DNA from: Luzula sylvatica
Lineage: Eukaryota > Streptophyta > Magnoliopsida > Poales > Juncaceae
Direction of reading: 5' to 3'
Assembly: GCA_946800325.1 (NCBI GenBank)
Contig: OX326958.1
Span: 17,882,414-17,946,413, forward strand
DNA length: 64,000 bases
The notes under the pieces were generated by a model. It had not been told where the DNA came from and searched no databases. It saw only the letters and a list, made by a program, of their open reading frames with translations. Within the stretch, counting starts at the first letter, position 1; the number at the start of each line of letters is the position of its first letter. Positions 48,996-61,260 of the stretch are shown piece by piece. The translations under genes were made by a program, and so were the position numbers.

Positions 48996-49549
48996 AGGTT
49001 TAGCATAATACCAAATTTTTTTTTTTTCAATTATAAAATACAATAATTATAGTTCCGAAGCGGCGCGAGGATAAGCTCTAGTATGACTTAAACGAATATT
49101 ACTGCTCTGTTTCGGGTGGGTACCCGTCGAGAACGGGTATTATTCAATTCATTGACGTTCTTAAATATATGTACTCTTCATATTTCTGTGTATTAGCATT
49201 TAATCAAGTTATTAATGTAAAATAACAAAGAATTGGATACAATTGGTTTAACATTAATTAATAATTTAAACGATGTCAGTAATGTAAGGTAAAAAAAACT
49301 TGAAGTTGAGTAAAATAAAGAGATGTAAATATCTACACACAAATAATAATCTTAAAAATAATGCTTAGTTAGTGTTTTATATTTTATCGCATATTTTTAT
49401 TTGAAGATTGAAATTATTGTGATGGTTTAGCTTAAGAAGTTTGTCCTAATATGGTTAAAAACATACGATCTGTTGTCTTTACGTTGTATTTATACATATA
49501 ATTAACTTCATTACCATATATAATCTTATATAATTCATTAAAAAGTAGG
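48996..49549. other. Gene-free stretch
   Basis: AT-rich, no feature recognised. Confidence 0.4.
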
Positions 49550-49557
49550 GATGTGAA

Positions 49558-51553
49558 TAGGGATGTAAACGGGTCGGGTATTATCCGAACCGACCCGAAC
49601 TGTATCCGAAAAATTATCCGAACCCGAATAAAAATATCCGGATCCATTTTTCGGATCTGGATCCGAATCCATGACAATATATATTAGTCGGATCCGGATA
49701 CGAATCCGGATACTATCCGGATCCGGACTTTTAGGTAAAAACGGATATCCATTTTTAAAATAACACACGACGTTTATTTAAAGACCATATTTTCTTGGAT
49801 ACAGTCAAGACCCGCCTTGATACGGCATATCAACCCATGGATACGGTCCAGTAAAACCACATCCAAATCCCAGTGACTAGAATGTGGGAGAGACGGGGCC
49901 AATTTATAAGGAGGGTGGGTTCTTAATTTAGTCACTCTTACTGGTGGAACTATGAAAATGTCTCATGTTTGTACCGCTCACAAGCTCAGGACTCGCGAAT
50001 CCAAATCCAACAGTATCTCCTTTTTTTTTTCTTTTCGGCAGAAAGCCCATGGGCTGTATATGTATGTTGTTTTCATTTATTAAATTGTTTAATAGGTTTT
50101 TTATTTTTGTCACATAATTTTTGTATATATACATGTAACGAACAATTATATATATTATTATGACTTATATCTTTTGCAAAGATTTTTTATCAATATGTTT
50201 AAATTATCATAAATTAAATATAACTATATAGTAAAAATCATTGTTAATATAATAATAAATAATATATATACACACACAAACGTATCTTATCGGATACGAT
50301 ACTCGTATCCGTAAACCATAGTTTAAAAATATATTGAAAATTGAAAAAATATATTATGATTTTGAATGCTAAAATTCAAATTTAAAACAAATTTTCTAAT
50401 TAAATATAATCAATGCTAGATTTAAAAATAATATTATATTATCACATCATAGTATCCGTTTTAATATCCGAATATGATCCGTATCCGACAATATCCGAAC
50501 CGTATCCATATCTAGGGATGTCAACGGGGCGGGTCGGGTTCGGGTAAGCCTTCCCCATACCCGAACCCGAATTTTCGGGTATTACCCGAACCCGAACCCA
50601 AAATACCCGCGGGTAAAATTTCATACCCGAACCCGAACCCGCGGGTAAATTCATACCCGCGGGTATTACCCGTTACCCGAAAATATAATTTTTTTCTTGT
50701 TGAGCAAATTCGACACCAAATCAGTCCTAATTCAAACTTCGTTTAAAATCAGCGCCAAATCAGTCCCAATTCGGCCAAAATCAGCCCTAATTCCCAAAAA
50801 TCAGCAGCAAATTTGACGCCATGATGAAGATGAAGATGAAGATAAAGCTCTAATTCCCAAAAATCAGCGCCAAATCAGCCTACTTCCGCTGGGAGTTTAC
50901 ATAGATCTGTAACTCCTCATGAATCCATGATGAAGATGAAGATAAAGCTCTTGCTTGGACGTCTTCCCGCTGCAGAATCGACGCCATGAGAGAAGAGAGG
51001 AAAAGAGTCGTTGCCATGAAAACAACTAGGGGGGCGTCTGAAGCAGAGAGAGGGCGCGGGCCTGGGCAGGGGCGACGGGCGACGGGCGTGGGTTGAAGCA
51101 GGAGCGTAACTGAGCCGATCGCCTGAGCGTGAGCGTGAGCCTGACTCTGAGCGTGGGTTGAAGTTTTGAAGTTTAGATTTCTCTCTCTCTGAGTCTCTGG
51201 CGGCTGCTGTATAAGTCCTGAGAGTAATAAGAGTTCGGGTAATTTTCGGGTACGGGTTCGGATTACCCGCGGGGCGGGTAGTACTCCGCCCGAACCCGAC
51301 CCGAACCCGAATCGGGTATTTTGTTTTCGGGTAATACCCGACCCGCGGGTATTTTTTTCGGGTAATACCCGCCCCGTTCGGGTCGGGTACCCGCGGGTTT
51401 CGGGTTTTGCCCGACCCATTGACATCCCTATCCATATCCGATTAATATCCGAACCGTATCCGGATCCGGACTGTTCCGTATCCGAATATCCGTATCCGAA
51501 AAAATATGAATACGGATCTGGTATGACCACTATCCGAACCGTTTACACCCCTA
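49558..51553. mobile_element. Outer non-autonomous hAT element, 1996 bp with insertion
   Basis: Begins tagggatgtaaacggg and ends ccgtttacaccccta. Identical 8 bp flanks gatgtgaa at 49550-49557 and 51554-51561. Subterminal arrays of ggatcc/gtatccg in both orientations. After removal of the inner element and one duplication copy it is about 1070 bp. ORFs read across it are translations of subterminal repeats. Confidence 0.93.
50513..51430. mobile_element. Inner non-autonomous hAT element, 918 bp
   Basis: Begins tagggatgtcaacggggcgg and ends cgacccattgacatcccta. Identical flanks tccatatc at 50505-50512 and 51431-51438, which are themselves part of the outer element. Ends are dense in cgggta/tacccg motifs. 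The core carries sequence transcribable as gene-like pieces (51000-51200) but no transposase. Minus-strand ORFs of 216 and 172 codons are spurious. Its left 200 bp match the element end at 61064. Confidence 0.94.
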
Positions 51554-51654
51554 GATGTGAACATGATATTTTATCATATAGCTGAATTTTCAAAACGGAA
51601 CAAGAATATACTGAAACAATCTTCGGTTTGTCCTCTAGTATAACTTCTTTTTCG

Positions 51655-51860
51655 CTATTTGGTTTAGAAAAATGTATATCGTGAGAGATTGAGAATTCAA
51701 ATCTCTTTAATATTAATGAATGAATGACATAAAAAATATCCTCATTTATTCATTTTTGTTAATGAATTCATAGGCTACTTAATAGTGATTGATACTAAAA
51801 ATTATATGTTGTTAGCGATTATAGGTTGAAATCTTATTGACATTAATAAATGCAAAACAA
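51655..51860 (+). mobile_element. Two degraded SINE-like fragments
   Basis: Segments near 51680-51745 (gagaattcaaatctctttaat) and 51790-51855 (aggttgaaatcttattgac) have box-B-like cores and attaat tails in the style of the other SINE copies, but no clear box A. Confidence 0.3.
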
Positions 51861-52281
51861 CATATATTTTTTTATTGGAAACTTCTATCATACATCTTAT
51901 TTCGCTTATCAGACATCCATTTACAATTGGATGGTTGAGATCGAAACATTATTGTCAATCTAAGGATTGTAATTGAATTAAAGTTGTGAGGAAATTCTAC
52001 GTACAATCTTTTTTAAGGGTAAATTGGTAATTTCTAGTCGCATCCCGTGATCCTCTCAGACCCCCTCTCCAGTATCATGAATTTCTCTTGCGCGCCTCTC
52101 AGCCTCCGTCTCCCCCACAACATGCCTCCACCTCTCTTCTCTCCGTTCGCCACCTCCCCGTCACATCCAAATGATTGGATGTGACAGTGGAAACGAAAAA
52201 AATAACAAGAAGAACTTGCTTGAGATTCTTAAGAAGTTCGACACCGAACTTTGGACTCATTTTTCATTGTCTCTTCGTATT

Positions 52282-52318
<37 letters not shown>

Positions 52319-53465
52319 CAATTGATTAAATTTCTACCAAGGTGTTTTCACATCTTTGAACACCTATAACGTGTTCGACGAATTGTAATTCTTTCTGTTA
52401 TAGATATGTTATGGAGATTCCTACAATAGGTATCATCAATTTGTTAACTCTAAAATCTGAACATTAATTTTTCCTTGCATTTTGGGGTCACGTGTTTGGC
52501 AAGAATGATGAAATTGAACAACTCCGCTTATTTCTTGGGAAATGATAATACAAATTCTCTCAGTTAATTTTAGATCAAATGAAAATCGGAGATATAGTGA
52601 AAAAATTTACCAAAAAAACTTATGAAATGGTGTTTTCCCTATTGGGGTTAATTGGGTGAGTTACAGAAGTATTTATGACAAATTAAGACAATACAACTTG
52701 GTAGTGAAATAGGAATAGGCTTATTTTTACATTTACTTGTCAATAAAACAAAAAAAATTCAAGTTTAATTAGGGTGTCATCAACAACAATTGTGACTAGC
52801 AAAATAGTATTTACTTTTCTCAACATGAAAACAAATGAAACTCTTAACATGAACATTCTACAAAATGAAATGATTCTAAAAGGATCAGAAAAAACAAAAT
52901 GCCCAAACTATGAAAAGCTAAATTTGATAAAGAATAAAAACTACACATCTCTTGAATAAAAAAATTTATTTCAAAAATGATGAAGTTCAACGAAGGAATC
53001 AAATTTGTGTTGTGGAAAAATATGCAGAACCACAAAAATATGTATGATCCAAATTACATATGATAAAGTTCAACGAAGGACATCAAATTATCGACCATTA
53101 GAAAATCAACGAGAGGAATCAATTCAAATTACAAATTATTTAATGAGAGAGAAAAAGGAAATAATTGGAATGGAGATAACAATAATTAATAAAAATGGAG
53201 AGTTAGAACAACTAATACATGTACTATTTTTAATACCCAAATTATTCTTTTCAAAAAAGTATGTATGATAGAAGCTCCCTTTTCTATTTATTCGTTTTCC
53301 TATTTTTTAATTAATTTAATCTTCTAAAAGCCAATCAACAATCATAGTTAGAGTCTGATATGAACTGGTCCTAAATATATATATTCGACTTGGTGTTTCT
53401 CGTTCGACATGAAGCATTTTAAATATAGCTCTACTTGTTTTGTTTATTAGTAATTCGCAGTCTAC
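51861..53465. other. Gene-free stretch with (CT)n microsatellite
   Basis: A C-rich patch at 52040-52160 and a CT repeat at 52284-52313. Short ORFs at 52774-53268 are Lys/Asn/Ile-rich and unsupported. The phrase tcaacgaaggaatcaaattt and a nearby variant near 53070 suggest a small duplication. Confidence 0.45.
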
Positions 53466-53780
53466 CTATTACTAAATGAAATATGAGAAATTATAATTTG
53501 ACCACAGAGTTTCTCAAAAAAATCTCCATTTCTTAATTAATCCAATTAATTAATAATTCAATTAATAACGAACATTGAATTAATAATTTCAAAATATTAA
53601 TTATCATTTGTTAATTCGGATGAATGTTAATTATCACGATAAAAATATGACATGTGTTAATTCAAATGTTAATTAAATGAATTAACCGTAAAATAAGATG
53701 TTATGCGGAAATTTGGTGGCACCATATATGCCCTCATTAAATATTGGCTAATTACTTGCAGACTTGCCGGCCTATCAAGA
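53466..53780. mobile_element. Possible AT-rich MITE
   Basis: Rich in ttaattaatt, with loosely inverted ends (gaaattataatttgaccac and gtggcaccatatatgccct region). Same style as other AT-rich MITEs here; weakly supported. Confidence 0.3.
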
Positions 53781-54599
53781 ATATGAAGAGAGAAAATGGG
53801 GGCAACTAATTCCATAAAAGCAAACATCAAAACCCTCATGTTATCCATAAAAATGCATCCTCATAGAAAATATTATCTTGACTAGAAATTTTGAGCTACA
53901 GTTTTTGTAAAGTACTCATTAATCAAATAAAATAAGAAAATATTTAGAATAGTTATAATATATTCTAAAATTTAATTACGTGAACATATATTACCTTTGC
54001 AAACACAAATTCTTTATTTTTTCACATCTTATAAGTTTGAGATAAAATAAAAAGATGATATCCACGAAGCTCTAAAGTAAAGACAAATTATGAGAGAAAA
54101 ACACTTACATGTTATGTTTTATAAATATATTTATTTAGAGAATAATAAAATAAAGGAGGGATATTTTTTTGAATTTTTGTAATATAACTTATCATTGTTC
54201 AAAATATCAAAAAGAACCGTTTTTTAAATTAACCTAGTTCGATATTTACGTTCCCGCAAAATTCTCTCCTCAATTCTTTTTATATTTTTCTCTCTCCTCA
54301 CTCCTCTTCTGTTCCCTAATAAAATAATACCGATCTACTAACATTTTGCTTGAGTATGTGTTGGACACGTACACTGCACATATACATGATGCAAAAAATC
54401 AAGGAGGTAAGCAAGACTTGAATATCTGAACATGAATGAAGAATCACATAAATGAAGAAATGTAAAATTATATAAACGAAAACACGAAGATATAAACAAG
54501 AGGTAGAAGATGTGAAGAAATTAAATCATATGAAAATATGGAGCATCGAAGATTACATGAAGACTTGAAGATTTTCATGATCTCGACATTGTTATAGAT
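53781..54599. other. Gene-free AT-rich stretch
   Basis: Nothing recognised. Confidence 0.4.
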
Positions 54600-55330
54600 A
54601 GAACCAAATGAACCTATACCGGGGTGAAAAGATTTAACCCTAAACAAATTCTAAACATTCCACGTAAAATAACACTATATGTTCGAACGAACATACATAT
54701 GCGTTCGAACACATAGTGCAAAATGGACCAATTCTTCCTGTATAAAACAATTTTTACAAAATACACTACGCTTTCGAAAGCATAATACAGAAGCGGCCCA
54801 AACAAACCATTGCACAAATTTGTCTAGGGTTAGGGTTTGAGGGGGTGGCGGCTACTTCTCTACTCTTATGAAAGCAACCCGCTCCTCACTCTAGCTGGCG
54901 CAGAGATATTTCGAGATTGTCTGGCTGACTTATGATAAATTGTTATATCTAGTATTTTATAGTAAGCTAGTTATTTGTTGTAAAAGCCTACAAACATGTA
55001 TATCGCTTCATATTGGAATAGTGAAGAGATCGCCGAAGGTTTGTCGGCAAGACCTTGTTGAAACATTCCCGGAGACGTATGGACGTGTGAGATGAGTCAG
55101 TCGTCGAGCACGTAAAAAGTGATTAAATCTCACAAAATCATCCACTAAACTCGATAATTATATCTTGTTTCAGTTTAATTTTAATTTTCGTATCTTTGTT
55201 AATTAGCACTACTCTACTAAAAGTGACAAGATTTAAAAGTGCTGAAATTAACATATAGTTACATATAGTTACTTTGGGTTTCACATTTTAAGTCTATTCA
55301 CCCCTCTAGGTCATCTCGGGACAACATGTA
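54600..55330 (+). mobile_element. LTR-retrotransposon LTR-like remnant
   Basis: The segment has the feel of an LTR: phrases such as tgttcgaacgaaca, then a less AT-rich middle, ending in tctattcacccctctaggtc, a phrase common at the inner edge of plant copia LTR ends. No gag or pol follows and no second LTR is seen. Identification is by recollection of typical LTR text. Confidence 0.35.
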
Positions 55331-57826
55331 TATCATACATATAAAAATTATAATATGTATTGTATTTGAAACAATATATAATACATATAAAATGTACATG
55401 ATACATTTAAAGTGACATAACAAACAAAGATATATCATAAATGCACACAATATATAACATGTATTGCATTTTTAAAAAAAGACATATCATACATCAAAAA
55501 TATATAAAATACATCAAAAAATATATAACACATAAATATATATTATAAATCTAAATAAAATATACGACCTGGACGAGAAACACATAACATTTTGGAGTGC
55601 GTTGGGTTGCACAAAATTCGGTAAAAATGAAAAAAATCAACTGCTACTTGTTTTTTTTTATTATTAATGATGTGCACATGAGAATGGACACATAGAATGC
55701 AGAATATTTTTTCATTTAATAAATACTAAATAATGACCCTATGAAATATAAGATTCTTCATTAGAATTATCTATTATTGTGTTGTTGAGATATTATATTT
55801 ACAAAAGATTCCAAAAGAATAATCAGAATAATTACTATTAAAAAACAGTCAAATTTTTAAAGAAACACAATACATTTGACCTATTTTTGCCACCCTGTTC
55901 ATGACTGGCAGGTGGTAAATTAAAATTATTTTTTTAAGCGAATTTTGGGGGATACAATTACTTGAATATTTCCTTTAAAATGCCCATAATTTACCAACGA
56001 AGTATCAAGTATATACTCCGAATTGATCCTTCAAAATACAAGAAGTTTATCCAAGGTACATCATAATACCATTCTTTATAAGAACGTTATACTTCTGTGG
56101 ACAAAAATTACATTATTAACATGCGCATGGAATTGATCCAATGATATATCACGGTACATGTGGACCATATTAAAATACAATATATTCATTTATTTCAACT
56201 TTAATTTTAAACTTCTGAGATTTAAGTCTAAAATGACATACATGTGATAAGAAATGAGCCATGTTTCCTGCAAAAAAATTCGATCATTTGAATAAGACAG
56301 TACTTAGCTGTTCTTATGCTAACTACATGTGATGTGCTTAGCATTCCAAATATTTTAGGGTTTCCAAGTTTGAAAAAATTAAATCAATTTCTAATAGTGG
56401 TGATACGAGTAACCCTTAAAATCCTCTTTCTGTTTCGACGATGTGATGTTCTATTATTTAGTATTAAATAATGTATTAAGTAAGTAAACATACCCGATTC
56501 AATATATGAATATGCGTTAAATGAGTAAATAGATTTGATTTAACGCATAAAATATTAAAATTTCATACAAGTATCAGTCGTATTTGTTTCGTTACTATTA
56601 ATTTTTAACACATCAATTAGTCAGGGATATAAAGGGGAAATGTATAATTTTCCATTTTGAAATTAAGTAGATCTAAGTGCCGTCATCCTATACAATAATC
56701 AACAATATTCATACTGGATAACTATGGGATCTATAAACAATAAACTATTTTCAAGATTCTAAAGAGGATGGTTGCTATTAATTTTATGAATTGGGAAGTT
56801 CCAGTTCAGTTAGCAATTTTATTTATTCATGAAATATTTATAAGTTCAAAATATATACGGAACCAACCGAATTAACCCTCACCTATCATAAAAGAATCTA
56901 AAACAAAATGTATTTAATGTGATAATCTAACAAGAGGGTAATATCACTGTAGAAAGACATGAATTTTAAATTAATGATTGTTATTTTTAACTTATTTGGT
57001 ATTTCATTAGATATTCTTAATATGCCTTAATTTTTTTTTAAAAAGGGCTTCTATTTGTCTAAAATATATAATAGACATAAAAAAAAATCATGAACATATA
57101 ATGATATGTATTTTCGTTCAAATATATATAATAAACATCTAAAATGTTTCCAAAATTGCATTAATGTATACATTAATTCAAATTAGGTATAATAAACACA
57201 CATATAAAAGATATAAACATAAAGTGGTGATATTTAAGAGCGATATTGGAGGATTGAGAACAATTTTTTGAGAAAAAAAATGAAGTATGAGTTATTTTGT
57301 CTCTAATATTTAATGAGTAGTTTTGAAAGTTGTATTTAATTTGTTTTAGAAGTTTTTATTTTTTTTTCTCGGTTGATTTGTTTATTATATGTGCAGAAAC
57401 ACATACATTTTATTTACATTAATACATTTATGAAATTAAATATTCAAAAATAACACTTAATCATGTTTATAATACAATTTTCAGTGATATACATTAAATA
57501 TTAAATATTAGGGACAAAATATATCATATTTCGATTTTTATTAAAAACTGTTCTCAATCCCCAAATACCGCTCTTAAAATATCACCATCATAAACATATT
57601 ACGAACAATGTTTAGGCGGCAATTAACAGACATTGCAGTTATTTAATTGCAATAATTTTATGCATAAAATTTGACGATAATTAATTACACATATTTGCTT
57701 CAACAAGAACATTTGATTAATAAGATACATGATTATCGAGATAATCTACCAACATTGACAAAGGGACCAAACAAAGCCCTCTTTTCCTCAGTTCATTACA
57801 AATATATTTCCCCCCACTCGACTCTA
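55331..57826. other. Gene-free AT-rich stretch
   Basis: About 2.5 kb with no supported gene, RNA or bounded repeat. Imperfect short repeats of acatataa type at 55330-55560 and 57060-57220. Confidence 0.5.
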
Positions 57827-58398
57827 TTACAAGTTCTTCATCCATCTCATGCCTTTCTGAATCTTCAACAACAATGCTACTAATCTTCTCCTACAAAACA
57901 CAAGATACATATACAATAATATTAACTCATATCTCTAAATTTGATAGTGATAGTTGCATAAATTCTGCACCTCTATCTTATATCTAACCATAAGAGATCA
58001 AAAAGTAATTAATAGTGAAACAAATGGTTCCTTTCATAATGGTATATACAATTCCCTTACATATAAATACTCAAAACAAGTTCAATTAAAAGAGAAAAGT
58101 AAAAAGTTGGTTTATTTCAATGCTATTATACCTGGGGGCCATTAACAAGAGAACTAGCAGTATCTTCTAAAGAATCATCATATAAAATCTCTCTTTCTCT
58201 TTTCTTGCTAATTTCAAAATCCTTAGGACTAGCTTTAAAGAGAGAACAGTCTGCGCCATCCCTTCTAGAATTAGGGTTAGGTTTGCTTGGATATCGAACC
58301 TCTTTTTCCTGCGATACAAAGGGAAAATTATCTGTGCAAAAGCTCCAAGTAGCACTGCTCTCTTCAGAAAAGTTTGAAGTATATGTGGAGTTCTCCAT
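57827..58398 (-). CDS. SOFL: SOB FIVE-LIKE (SOFL)-like small protein
   Basis: Two exons, 58398-58132 and 57892-57827, joined by a GT-AG intron (CCCCAG|GTATAA ... TTTTGTAG|GAG) in phase 0, give 110 residues. The early segment SEESSATWSFCTDNF resembles the SOFL A motif (SGWT-like), and SLEDTASSLVNGPQ near residue 76 resembles the DTASSPV part of the SOFL B region; a basic KKRERE precedes it. SOFL proteins are small plant-only nuclear proteins that raise cytokinin levels or responses. The family call rests on these two short motifs. Exon 2 is only 22 codons with the stop; another frame of it is longer but has a TGA upstream and was not used. Confidence 0.5.
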
Positions 58399-58434
58399 TA
58401 TAGTTTCAATTGGGAGAGGATGACAATATTGAGC

Positions 58435-58441
58435 ATATATA
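58435..58441 (-). promoter_or_regulatory. Possible TATA box of the SOFL-like gene
   Basis: The minus strand reads attatatatgc, but only 37 bp before the ATG, which would leave a leader of a few bases. Either the true TATA lies elsewhere or the leader is very short. Confidence 0.3.
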
Positions 58442-58780
58442 ATAGAGAGAACTTTACGGAAAGAACCCTGCTTAAATTACAAAAGAATGATGATGTATAT
58501 TTTTTTTAGAATTTACTAACATGATTAATGTGTTGACAGTAGAATTAAGAAAAAAACTCACTTTTGTCATCTAAATTCTTCAAAATTGTGCAACTGGTCC
58601 CTCCAACTTTAATTTGCTCACTAGTGTCCCTTCCATCAGTTAACTGATGAGTTGACACTGTGACGTGACATGTTTTTTATGATTTTAATAGATAAAGAGA
58701 CAATATTTATTAAATAAAATATCCATTAAAATCAAATCCAATATCCATTAAAATTAAACCCAAAATTCATTATAACTAAA
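58442..58780. other. Spacer, possible transposon debris
   Basis: From about 58555 (tcatctaaattcttcaaaat ... gtccctccaact) the text resembles non-coding plant transposon sequence. No ends fixed. Confidence 0.35.
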
Positions 58781-58789
58781 CCGAAAACC

Positions 58790-60340
58790 CCTGGGCGCAT
58801 TTCCTATCCATGGGAAATAACAACCTTTTGGTACAACTAGCGGATGAGAATGAAATTGAATTTGTGCTAGAGAAAAGGCTGTGGATCTTCCGCCAAGATG
58901 TGGTGATAACGCGCAGGGTCCGATCGTTTGAAGAAACCCTAAATGTAGAATTCGGCCAACTTGGCACCTAGGCAGGGCCGGCCATTGGCCGGCTTGGCGG
59001 GCGTCACAGGCCTCCAAAAATGCGAGGCCTCCATTTTTTTAGAATGTTTATGTGTTGATAATAAAAATAACGGGCCATGTTCAAGATTTTCGATGAAATG
59101 TCTAACACGAAATACAAACATAATTTTGATGAATTTATATTTCAAAAAATGAGTTTAATATGTTATTACAATGATATAATACAAGGAAATCATTTTTATG
59201 AGAAATTTATAGAAAAATATGTTTTTACATGTCGTAGTCAAGGTGTTCGATGAAATATTTAAGATATACCGTAAACATGATTATGGGAGATTTTTGTTTT
59301 GAGCAATAGGTTTTTATGGTTATATCAACGATGTATTGCAATGCGAGGCCTCCAAAAATGCGAGGTCTCCATTTTTTTATAATGGTTATGTGTTGAGAAA
59401 AAAAAATAACGGGCCGTGCTCAAGGTATTCGATGAAATGTCTAACATAATAGAAACATTAATTTGTATTTCCAAAACTGAGTTTAGTACCTTATTACAAT
59501 GGTATAGTGCAAGACAACTATTTTTATAAGAAAATTATTTATAGAAAAGTATATTTTTACATGTCGTAGTCAAGGTACTCGATGAAATGCTTAAGATAGA
59601 AAGTAAACATGATTATAGGAGATTTTTGTTTTGAGTAATTGGTTTTTATGGTTATATCAATGATGTAGTGCAATGCAAATCCTCCATTTTTATGAAAGAT
59701 TTATGCGTAGAGAAAAATATTTTTTCAGAATTTTGTCCAATGTGTTTGATGAAATGTCCAAAATAAAATTTAAAGGTGTTTGAAATGTCTAAAGTTCAAA
59801 TGTATAAGAATAAGAATTAGTGCAATGCGCGGATTTCGCTTGTTGTGTGCATATGTGTCATATTTATAAGAATCAAGTTGAGTTTTATTATTATTTTAGA
59901 ATTTTCATTTTCACAATTGATTTTTTAAATATTTTTTTTCAAAATCATGTAATGGTGTTCGTCATAGGCCTCCAAAATAACAGGATCGGACCTGCACCTA
60001 GGTCCAACTTCATTGTTCGTACTTCCATGCCATATCGAAAGATAGTTTGGGCCATATTTTAACTGGCCTAGCATTTTAGCAACAACCATATCTCAACCAG
60101 GGTACGACATTTATGGCAGGCCGAAAGTTTGTCAAAACTAAAATGGCAATCCCTCTCTCCTCTCCACTCAAAGACAAAATCCTGATTACCATTAGGGCAT
60201 GAAGCTCCAACATGTAGGGACAAGCAGAGACTACTGGAGATCTATAATAGTGACCCGAATCACTCTCCAATTATAAAATCCCTCATCTCCAAATGTTTGG
60301 GAATATGGGTCAACGAGCCGGCTTTGATACCTCGGGTTCA
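58790..60340 (+). pseudogene. L1-type LINE ORF1 remnant, split by a hAT element
   Basis: With the hAT element at 58973-59994 removed, the plus strand reads on from EKRLWIFRQDVVITRRVRSF through a position where a Trp codon appears as TAG, then VQLHCS, and later FMAGRKFVKTKMAIPLSSPL. This is the style of the DUF4283 domain of plant LINE ORF1 proteins (W-F-V-I pattern followed by WVQLH). Frameshifts and stops show it is dead. Identified by pattern only. Confidence 0.55.
58973..59994. mobile_element. 1022 bp non-autonomous hAT element with internal repeats
   Basis: Ends cagggccggcc and, reversed, caggtccgatcc. Identical flanks cacctagg at 58965-58972 and 59995-60002. Inside are three diverged tandem units of about 315-340 bp starting near 59021, 59359 and 59673, each with cctccatttttt, then cgatgaaatgt. 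No transposase. Confidence 0.88.
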
Positions 60341-60589
60341 GTTCCAGGAAGAGAATAGGCGATCTCATCAAGGCTCACAGACCAACTCATGAAAGAGGCA
60401 CATGAGCAAACAACCAAAAATGCTTCACCTCAAATGAATGATATGAGTAACATAGCAGCTAAACGTGGGCTCAGGGGAAGAGACGCATAAACGAATGAAA
60501 GCGACGACCCAGTTTGGCTCGTCGCATATTAAATGAACGTAATGAGTTAGAACGGGCGAGGATGTGGAGGCCTCGCCACCGTTCGTTCA
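60341..60589. other. Decayed LINE spacer
   Basis: Lies between recognisable ORF1 and ORF2 pieces; probably part of the same LINE, without a readable frame. Confidence 0.4.
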
Positions 60590-61063
60590 ATAAATGGGTA
60601 CCTCCATTGCTCTCGAGTCGATCTCGCCCTCATCTCGGACACGAGATGCAACACTCACAAATCCGTACACCTCATCTCAACATTCTATAATGAAGATTCC
60701 TTTATTGTTTCTGGCGGAATGTGGTTATTTTGGAAGGATAATATTAATCTTATGATAATAGACTCGAGTCGGTATACTATAATAGCGGAAATTAAAACGC
60801 AAACAAGCGAGGATAGTTTGTTCTTTATAGGTGTGTATGGCGATCTGCACCACACGTATAATCCAACAATACGGGAGGGGATCCTAGCCAAGAAAAACAA
60901 ACCGGGTGAAAAGGTTCTGGTGTTAGCTGACTTTAATGCGGTTCTAGGTCCTCACGAATAATAGCGAGAGGGAATCTCTCTTCGTTCAAACCAGAATATG
61001 AAGAATTTTCAGCATTTTATCACGAATGGGGGCCTGATTGACCTAGGATATACTGGTTCCGCG
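60590..61063 (+). pseudogene. L1-type LINE endonuclease (ORF2 N-part) remnant
   Basis: The plus strand encodes DLALISDTR, then SGGMWLFWKDNINL, FFIGVYGDLHH and KVLVLADFNAVLGPHE, followed after in-frame stops by NGGLIDLGYTGSA. These are the characteristic blocks of plant L1 apurinic endonucleases (the DFN and GLIDLGYTG motifs). The frame breaks right after GPHE and the sequence is cut at 61064 by a hAT terminus, so no reverse transcriptase follows. Confidence 0.85.
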
Positions 61064-61260
61064 CAGGGATGTCAACGGGGCGGGTCGGGTAAGCCTTCTC
61101 CATACCCGAACCCGAATTTTCGGGTATTACCCTAACCCGAACCTAAAATACCTGCGGGTACAAAATCATACCCGAACCCGAACCTGCAGGTAAATTTGTA
61201 CCTGCGGGTATTACCCGTTACCCGAAACACTTATTTTTTTAATAATATTTTTTTACGATT
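61064..61260 (+). mobile_element. hAT left terminus fused to tandem array
   Basis: Starts cagggatgtcaacggggcgg and follows the left 200 bp of the 50513-51430 element closely (cgggtaagcctt, catacccgaacccgaatttt, cgggtattacccgttacccg). It inserts into the LINE remnant. The matching right end and target duplication are not in the window. Confidence 0.8.

Noticed and set aside
50880..51530. 216- and 172-codon minus-strand ORFs
   Set aside because: They run across the subterminal repeats of two nested hAT elements and cross an element boundary.
57717..57820. Alternative frame in the SOFL-like exon 2 ending with a GLCLVPLS-type stretch, which recalls bHLH C-termini
   Set aside because: That frame has a TGA just upstream and cannot be joined to exon 1 by the good acceptor; no bHLH domain is nearby.
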